Origin: Burkholderiaceae bacterium
Lineage (GTDB): Bacteria; Pseudomonadota; Gammaproteobacteria; Burkholderiales; Burkholderiaceae_C
NCBI GenBank assembly: GCA_024235895.1
Contig: JACKLM010000004.1
Coordinates: 1-64,000, forward strand
Direction: 5' to 3'
DNA length: 64,000 nt
Below the pieces are notes generated by a model, which worked only from the letters and a program-made list of their open reading frames with translations, did no database searches and was not told the origin of the DNA. Below are positions 56,091 through 64,000 of the stretch, piece after piece. The translations under genes and the position numbers were made by a program. Positions within the stretch are counted from its first letter, which is position 1, and every line of letters starts with the position of its first letter.

Positions 56091-57301
56091 CCCGCGGCAC
56101 GCCGAGTGCCGTGCCGCGGCGCGGGGCCCACGGCGCGCTGCGCCAGACCTGGACCGTGCTGGGCAAGGAACTGCTCGACGCGCTGCGCGACCGGCGCACG
56201 CTCGTGATGGTGCTGCTGAGCTCGGTGGCGATCGGCCCGTTGGTGCTGGTGCTGATCTCGGCGCTGATCTCGGGTATCGAGCAGCGCGCCGAGGCGCGCG
56301 AGCTGATGCTGGCCGGCGTCGGGCACGCGCCGACGCTGGTCAACCACCTGCAGCGCCAGACCTACGCGGTGCGCGAGGCGCCCGCGGACTGGGAGCAGCA
56401 GTTGCAGCACAGCAAGCTCGCCGACCCCGTGGTCGTGATCCCGCCGGACTTCGAGGCGCGGCTCGCGCGCGGCGAGGCGCCCGAGGTCGAGGTCGTCGGC
56501 AGCAGCGCCAACCAGCGCGCCAGCAGCGGGATGAGGCGCGTCGTCGCGCTGCTCGAGGGCTACAACCGCGAGCAGGCGATGCTGCGGCTGGCGGTGCGCG
56601 GCGTGTCGCCGGCGGCGCTGCAGGCGATGCAGGTGCACGAGCGCGACCTGGCGAGCCCGGCCGCGCGCGCGGCGCAGATCGCGGGCATGGTGCCGTTCTT
56701 CGTCCTCATGGCGGTGCTGTACGGCGCGCTCAACGCCGCGCTGGACACGACCGCCGGCGAGCGCGAGCGCGGCTCGCTGGAGCCGCTGCTGGCCAACCCG
56801 GCGTCGCGCGCGGCGGTCGTCTGGGGCAAGTGGGGCGCGGTGGCGTCGGTGGCGATGCTGATCGCGATCCTGAGCTGCCTGAGCTTCCTGCCCGGGCAGT
56901 GGCTGCTGAAGAGCGAGACGCTGGCGGCGCTGTTCCAGTTCGGGTGGCGCGAGGCGGCGGGCTTTCTCGCCGTGCTGCTGCCGCTGGCCGGCGCGCTGGC
57001 CGCGCTGCTGATGGCGGTGGCGATCCGCAGCAAGACCTTCAAGGAGGCGCAGGCGAACGCCACCGTCGTCGTGCTCGCGGTGTCGATGACGCCGCTGATC
57101 ACCCTGTTGAGCCAGGAAGGCGAGCAGGCCTGGCACCTGTGGGTGCCGGCGCTGGCGCAGGTCGCGCTGATGCGCCGGGTGCTGCAGGGGCAGGCGATCG
57201 GCGGCTTCGACATCGCGCTGACGCTGGCGACCTGCGCCGTGCTGACGGTGCTCGGGCTGGCCTATGTCGCGCGCCAGCTGCGCGCCGCGGCCTGGCGCTG
57301 A
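56087..57301 (+). CDS. natB: ABC transporter permease (NatB-like)
   Basis: A 404-residue ABC-2 type permease. It has one N-terminal membrane helix (TLVMVLLSSVAIGPLVLVLISALIS), a large extracytoplasmic loop (about 65-200) and five more membrane helices in the C-terminal half, with the conserved ERERGSLEPLLANPASRAAVVWGKW cytoplasmic motif. It forms an exporter with the NatA-like ATPase. The substrate is unknown; the linked peptidase-like hydrolase hints at a peptide. Confidence 0.93.
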
Positions 57302-57335
57302 CGCGCAAGGGCCGCGCGTGGCGACGGCGGCGGTG

Positions 57336-57370
57336 AAAAAAAAGACGCCACCGGGTCCCCCCGGTGGCGT
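57336..57370 (-). terminator. Intrinsic terminator for leftward transcription
   Basis: ACGCCACCGGG (57345-57355) and CCCGGTGGCGT (57360-57370) form a perfect 11-bp stem with a TCCC loop. An A-tract at 57336-57343 gives a U-run on the minus strand. It lies between natB and the leftward gene at 57571 and should terminate that gene; it may also slow natB readthrough. Confidence 0.85.
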
Positions 57371-57570
57371 GGCGGCCCTTCGTCGCGCTGCGCGAGCGGC
57401 GCGGTAGTGGCCTCAAGAGACCGGCCCCATCACCAAAGGACCCGGTCCGTAGCCTTTGCACGCACCCCGGGGGCCGTGCGGATCGATCTCTGCCCGTGGG
57501 CGTCCGGCCTGGCGTGCGCGCTCCCGAGGCTCGGCACCAGGGGTTGCGCGCGCGACCCGTGCCCTGGCGC

Positions 57571-57969
57571 TCAGGCGGCCAGCAGCTCGGCAGCGCCCCG
57601 GTGCGCCCGCAGCACGCCGGGCTGCCACGCGAGCGCGTGCACGACGTTGTTGAGTTCGACGATGCGCTGCGACTCGGGCAGCGGCCGGCCCTCGTCGTCG
57701 ACGAAGACGAGGTTGGAGACGATATTCATCGGGTCGGCCATCACCAGGACGCCCGGGCGCAACGCCAGCCAGTCCCACGACAGGCCGACCGGGCCATGCG
57801 GGGTGTCGCAGGACCACATCGCCTGCCCGCGCGCACCCTCGCACAGCTTGCCGTCGGGCGGGCTGCTGCAGGCGCGGTGCGCGAGCCGCCGTATCATCCA
57901 CTGACGCTGCGAGAGCGCCAGGCTCACGTCGCGCCACGACGCGACATGCCAGGGTCTCGGATCCTTCAT
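57571..57969 (-). CDS. Hypothetical protein divergent from luxR
   Basis: A 132-residue soluble protein, not recognised. A GAGG ribosome binding site lies upstream of the ATG at 57967-57969. The sequence is rich in Trp (KDPRPWHVASWRD, RQWMIRRL, MWSCDTPHGPVGLSWDWLALRPG) and ends in a helical segment (QRIVELNNVVHALAWQPGVL). It is not a LuxI-type synthase: the conserved Arg-Phe-Trp pattern of LuxI is absent. It shares a 93-bp intergenic region with the LuxR gene and may belong to the same system. The 200 bp beyond its end, up to the terminator, hold nothing I can support. Confidence 0.6.
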   Translation of the reverse strand: MKDPRPWHVASWRDVSLALSQRQWMIRRLAHRACSSPPDGKLCEGARGQAMWSCDTPHGPVGLSWDWLALRPGVLVMADPMNIVSNLVFVDDEGRPLPESQRIVELNNVVHALAWQPGVLRAHRGAAELLAA

Positions 57970-58062
57970 CACGACCTCGCTGAGCAATTCGACATGCTTG
58001 CAGTGTCGGCACGTGACGCCGTCGGCACAACCCGCCAAGGCTTGTAGGGTACGCTCGCGGCC

Positions 58063-58782
58063 ATGCGCTTGAGCGACTACTACGAGATCAGCCAGGCTCC
58101 GGACCGCGAGTCCTTCGAGCGCAGGCTGGTCGGGTTCGCCAACGAGATGGACTTCGAGCTCATCTCGGCGGCGCTCGTCGTCGACGGCCCGGGGCGGGAT
58201 TCGGTGTTCGTGATGCTCGGCAACACACCGCAGGCCTTCGCCAATGCAGCACGCGACGTGGACGCCTCGCGCCGGGATCCCGTGCTGCGGCGCATGAAGG
58301 GCATGGGTGCGCCGTTCGTCTACGACCAGTCCACCTATGTCGACGACGGGGCGGCCGACCTGTGGGAGGAGCAAGCGGTCTTCGGCTATCGCACGGGCGT
58401 GTCGATGGCGCTGCACCTGCCGGGAGGGCGGCACTTCCTGATGGGGGTCGACCGGGCACGCGACCTCCCGACCGACGACGACCGCATCACCCGCATGATG
58501 GCAGACCTGCAACTTCTGGCGGTCCATGCGCAGGACGCCGCGGTGCGGCTGCTGCTCGACGAGGCGCAGCGCCGGCTCGACCTGCCGCGGCTGACCGCGC
58601 GCGAGCGCGAGGTGCTGCGCTGGACGAGCGAAGGCAAGTCTGCTTGGGAGGTGAGCGTGATCCTCGGCATGAGCGAGCATACGGTCAACTTCCACCTGCG
58701 CAACCTGATGGCCAAGCTGGACGTGACGTCCAAGCACCAGGCCGTGCTCAAGGCGATGTCGCTGGGGCTCATCGAGTCCTGA
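58063..58782 (+). CDS. LuxR-family regulator with autoinducer-binding domain
   Basis: A 239-residue two-domain regulator. The N-terminal autoinducer-binding domain (about 15-165) keeps Asp72-Pro73 and Gly112 of the family. By eye-alignment with TraR, pocket residues Trp57, Tyr61 and Trp85 are replaced by Phe59, Ala63 and Tyr87. The C-terminal GerE helix-turn-helix (about 175-239) is intact: LTAREREVLRWTSEGKSAWEV, then LGMSEHTVNFHLRNLMAKLDV. There is no luxI in the window. A perfect lux-box palindrome and an 18-residue frame lie just downstream, so this is probably a solo LuxR controlling its neighbour. Confidence 0.92.
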   Translation: MRLSDYYEISQAPDRESFERRLVGFANEMDFELISAALVVDGPGRDSVFVMLGNTPQAFANAARDVDASRRDPVLRRMKGMGAPFVYDQSTYVDDGAADLWEEQAVFGYRTGVSMALHLPGGRHFLMGVDRARDLPTDDDRITRMMADLQLLAVHAQDAAVRLLLDEAQRRLDLPRLTAREREVLRWTSEGKSAWEVSVILGMSEHTVNFHLRNLMAKLDVTSKHQAVLKAMSLGLIES

Positions 58783-58870
58783 GCCCGGGTGCCGGAGCCC
58801 GCGCGCCTCGGCGCCTGCTCGACCCCTGTTGCAGGAACACGGTGACGCGCCCCCCGGCGTGCCGGGCGGC

Positions 58871-58886
58871 CTACCAAGATTGGTAG
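58871..58886. promoter_or_regulatory. Lux box (CT-N12-AG palindrome)
   Basis: CTACCAAGATTGGTAG is a perfect 7-2-7 inverted repeat that fits the CT-N12-AG consensus bound by LuxR/LasR-type proteins. Its centre is about 85 bp before the start of the 18-residue frame. This is the right distance to overlap a -35 region with a leader of about 40 bases. No good -10 is visible after it. Confidence 0.75.
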
Positions 58887-58962
58887 GTGCGATGCGGCCC
58901 GAAGTCTGGCCCAATCCTGGGCGTGTGAACGAATTCACGGTTCACGTCGACAGGAGAGCATC

Positions 58963-59019
58963 ATGTGGGACGCAATCTTCGAAGCGCTTGGTTTTCCGCG
59001 CGGCGGTGGTTGGTGCTGA
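58963..59019 (+). CDS. Predicted 18-residue peptide gene downstream of a lux box
   Basis: The frame encodes MWDAIFEALGFPRGGGWC and stops with TGA. An AGGAGA ribosome binding site (58952-58957) lies 5 bases before the ATG. The N-terminal half is an amphipathic helix; the C-terminal half is a Pro-Arg-Gly-Gly-Gly turn ending Trp-Cys. Codons CTT, GGT and TTT are unusual for this genome. No modification or export gene is in the same transcript. It could be a signalling peptide, a small membrane-active peptide, or a RiPP-like precursor. It is followed by a GC-rich hairpin and has no longer in-frame extension. Confidence 0.6.
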   Translation: MWDAIFEALGFPRGGGWC

Positions 59020-59051
59020 GCATCGCACGACTCCGCTAGTGCTCCGTTCGA

Positions 59052-59073
59052 GCGGGGGGCGCATGCCCTCCGC
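59052..59073 (+). terminator. Hairpin after the peptide gene
   Basis: GCGGGGGGC (59052-59060) pairs with GCCCTCCGC (59065-59073) around a GCAT loop, with one G-T pair. It begins 33 bases after the peptide stop and fits a terminator for a short transcript. There is no T-run. The rest of the gap to 59248 holds no gene I can support. Confidence 0.55.
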
Positions 59074-59248
59074 GTAGCTTGGAGCCGACGGAGCCGGATC
59101 GGCCGCGCCCGGATCAGCGGGCGCTTGGCTGCGCCGGCTCCGGCAGGCGGCCATCGCGCAACCCGCTCAGCGCGGTGGCCGCCGCGAGCAGCGCGGACAC
59201 GATCGGGGCCGGGATCGCAGCAGATCGCGCGGGACGCGGGAGGGGCGG

Positions 59249-59698
59249 CTACTTCAGCCGCTCGCCGTGCGCGTCGTAGACCTGCACCTCGACCGGGATG
59301 CCCTGGCCGACGCTCTGCGTCACGGTGCAGAAGGCCTCGAAGCTGTCGAGCGCGCGCCTGAGATGGTCGAGCTGCTCGTTGGGCACGCCCAGGCGCAGCG
59401 TGGCCGTCATCTTCAGCACCCGCAGCCGCCCCTTCTCGTTGCGGCCGACCTCGGCGTCGACCTCGGTGTGGATCGGCTCGGGCGCCTGCTTGTACTTGCG
59501 CAGGGCGAACAGCAGCGACGCGCTCAGGCAGTTGCCGACCGCGGCGGCGAGCAACTGCACCGGCGACGGGCCGGCGCCCTGTCCGAGCGGCGGCGGCTCG
59601 TCGCTGCGCAACGCCGCGATACCGGGGCCGAAGGCGACGTCGAACTGGTAGTCGTGTGCCTGGTCCAGGCGCACGGTCTCGGTCTTGGCTTCGCTCAT
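59249..59698 (-). CDS. OsmC family peroxiredoxin-like protein
   Basis: A 149-residue OsmC/Ohr-fold protein with the two redox cysteines: one in LLAAAVGNCLSASLLF and one in SFEAFCTVTQSVGQGIPVEV. Such proteins reduce organic or lipid hydroperoxides or act on sulfur species. It is the last gene of the leftward operon starting at the RND adaptor, 53 bp after the CsoR-like gene. Confidence 0.9.
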   Translation of the reverse strand: MSEAKTETVRLDQAHDYQFDVAFGPGIAALRSDEPPPLGQGAGPSPVQLLAAAVGNCLSASLLFALRKYKQAPEPIHTEVDAEVGRNEKGRLRVLKMTATLRLGVPNEQLDHLRRALDSFEAFCTVTQSVGQGIPVEVQVYDAHGERLK

Positions 59699-59751
59699 CG
59701 AAGGGTCCTCGTCGCGCGCGGGCCGCGGCGCGGCGCCGGCGCCATGTATCG

Positions 59752-60042
59752 CTAGCGCACCTTGCCCAGCAGCGTCTGCACCTCGCCGAGCATCTCGCTC
59801 AGGTGGGCGCGCCCGGCGGCCTCGTCCCCGAGTCGCGCGCCGAGCTCCTGCTCCATGAAGCACACCGTCATGCGCACGTAGGTGCTGTCCAGCGCCTTGC
59901 GCACCGCGGCCATCTGGCTCGCGATGTCGAGGCAGGGCTGGCCCTCCTCGATCATGCGTTGGATGCCGCGCAACTGGCCCTCGGCGCGCTTGAGGCGGTT
60001 GAGCAGGTCGGTGCGGTATTTCTCGTCGGTGAGCACGGCCAT
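59752..60042 (-). CDS. CsoR/RcnR/FrmR-family repressor, unusual ligand residues
   Basis: A 96-residue all-helical DUF156 repressor. It has the family start LLNRLKRAEGQLRGIQRMIEEGQPC with Cys37. The second Cys is Cys61 in RMTVCFMEQEL, next to the position (62) of the ligand His found in CsoR and FrmR, where Phe stands instead. It therefore lacks the Cys-His-Cys copper triad and also the CstR spacing. A thiol or sulfur-species signal is more likely than copper (inference). The ATG at 60042 is chosen for the GAGAGGA upstream. It lies between DUF2892 and OsmC genes. Confidence 0.88.
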   Translation of the reverse strand: MAVLTDEKYRTDLLNRLKRAEGQLRGIQRMIEEGQPCLDIASQMAAVRKALDSTYVRMTVCFMEQELGARLGDEAAGRAHLSEMLGEVQTLLGKVR

Positions 60043-60101
60043 GGCGTAATCCTCTCCCGGCACGGGGGCGATGACGGCCGCCATTGTCGCCGCTCCGCCG
60101 A

Positions 60102-60326
60102 TCAGCGCGCGCAGACGTCGCCGCCCTCGCGCACGCCCAGGCGCTTGAGCAGGAAGCTCGGCGGGCAGAAGCCCGTGAAGCCCGACTGCAGCAGGTTCAA
60201 GCCGACGAAGGCGGTCAGCGCCAGGAACCAGGGGCTGACGAAGATCGGGCTGCCCTCGATGCCCAGCGCCAGCGACAGCAGCACGAAGGCGCCGGCCATG
60301 ATGCGGATATAGCGTTCGACGGTCAT
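60102..60326 (-). CDS. DUF2892 membrane protein (YgaP transmembrane-domain-like)
   Basis: A 74-residue protein with two membrane helices (IMAGAFVLLSLALGI and WFLALTAFVGLNLLQSGFTGFCPPSFLLKRLG). This is the DUF2892 module, which in YgaP is fused to a rhodanese domain and binds a sulfur species. A strong AAGGAG ribosome binding site precedes the ATG. It is 17 bp downstream of the RND permease gene. It probably works with the pump and the CsoR-like repressor. Confidence 0.88.
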   Translation of the reverse strand: MTVERYIRIMAGAFVLLSLALGIEGSPIFVSPWFLALTAFVGLNLLQSGFTGFCPPSFLLKRLGVREGGDVCAR

Positions 60327-60343
60327 GGATTCACTCCTTGGAT

Positions 60344-63727
<3,384 letters not shown>

Positions 63728-63735
63728 GCCGGCCC

Positions 63736-64000
63736 TCACTGCGCCGCCGGTGTCGCCCCGGCCAGGCCGGCGCGCACCGGGTCGAGCGCGATGCGCTCAC
63801 CGGGCTTGACGCCGGCCAGCAGTTCGACCGCGTCGCGGCCCTGTGCCGCACCCAGTCGCACCGCGCGCAGCACGAAGCGCTCGCCCTGCACCGCGTAGAC
63901 CGCGGTCAGCTCGCCGCGGCGCAGGATGGCGGATGCCGGGACCACCGGCCGCGCGCCGGCCGCGCCCGCGGGGGCCCCCGCGAAGCGCACCGTGACCGCC
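63736..64000 (-). CDS. RND efflux periplasmic adaptor, C-terminal fragment
   Basis: The frame is open to the window edge, so only the last 87 or so residues are seen. They match the C-terminal beta-barrel and membrane-proximal domain of HlyD-type adaptors: VTVRFAGAPAGAAG, VPASAILRRGELTAVYAV and GERFVLRAVRLG, with VELLAGVKPGERIALDP. It links the inner-membrane pump to an outer-membrane channel. The stop overlaps a possible GTG start of the permease. Confidence 0.88.
   Translation of the reverse strand, partial: AVTVRFAGAPAGAAGARPVVPASAILRRGELTAVYAVQGERFVLRAVRLGAAQGRDAVELLAGVKPGERIALDPVRAGLAGATPAAQ

Noticed and set aside
57571..57969. LuxI-type synthase beside luxR
   Set aside because: The divergent gene lacks the conserved LuxI residues and length; no other candidate exists in the window.
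57970..58062. Second lux box between luxR and the divergent gene
   Set aside because: No CT-N12-AG match was found in these 93 bp, so autoregulation through this gap is not supported.

Overview
This is a GC-rich (roughly 70% by eye) chromosomal window from a betaproteobacterium. The order Burkholderiales, near Rubrivivax, Roseateles or Leptothrix, fits best. That placement is inference: it rests on gene order (leuS-lptE-holA; gatCAB divergent from mreBCD-mrdAB; two-component pair-recA-recX-DUF2889-sucCD-terC), on cytochrome c' beside a b561-type cytochrome, and on the codon bias. No rRNA, tRNA, insertion sequence or CRISPR array was recognised.

Left edge (1-6047) is a type I restriction-modification island with mixed codon usage and an unusual order: end of hsdR, hsdS, an unknown 307-residue protein coupled to a PIN-domain nuclease, a decayed copy of the 5' part of hsdM, an AlbA_2 protein with an apparent internal deletion, and an intact hsdM. 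Next (6.2-13.2 kb) are single genes: an APH-fold kinase, DUF2087, a solitary HicA-like protein, a SnoaL-like protein, an ECF sigma factor with a cupin partner, a CcdA-like/thioredoxin pair, cytochrome c' and cytochrome b561.

The core block (13.3-37.6 kb) holds leuS-lptE-holA, an exonuclease III homologue divergent from pyrE, gatCAB, the rod-shape operon mreBCD-mrdA-mrdB, an OmpR/TctE-type two-component system, recA-recX with a LexA-like box, sucCD and a TerC protein. From 37.7 to 41.7 kb lies a Ser/Thr phospho-signalling module (kinase, PP2C phosphatase, FHA protein, metallo-beta-lactamase-fold hydrolase). Next come glutathione-dependent formaldehyde oxidation genes (adhC-fghA), a PotF-like binding protein, MaoC, NnrU, a YedK/HMCES-type peptidase, a DUF4397 lipoprotein, pirin, a thioredoxin-domain protein, a secreted alpha/beta hydrolase and a NatAB-type ABC exporter.

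The right end has two noteworthy loci. At 57.6-59.1 kb, a LuxR-family regulator with an altered ligand pocket is followed by a perfect CT-N12-AG lux-box palindrome. About 75 bp further on is an 18-residue reading frame with a strong ribosome binding site (MWDAIFEALGFPRGGGWC), then a hairpin. This is the best candidate for an undescribed system. At 59.2-64 kb, a leftward operon encodes an RND efflux pump, a DUF2892 membrane protein, a CsoR/FrmR-family regulator and an OsmC protein. The pump gene carries an in-frame 75-bp palindrome-rich insertion flanked by direct repeats. Two diverged REP-like palindromic elements sit at 45.1 and 50.9 kb.
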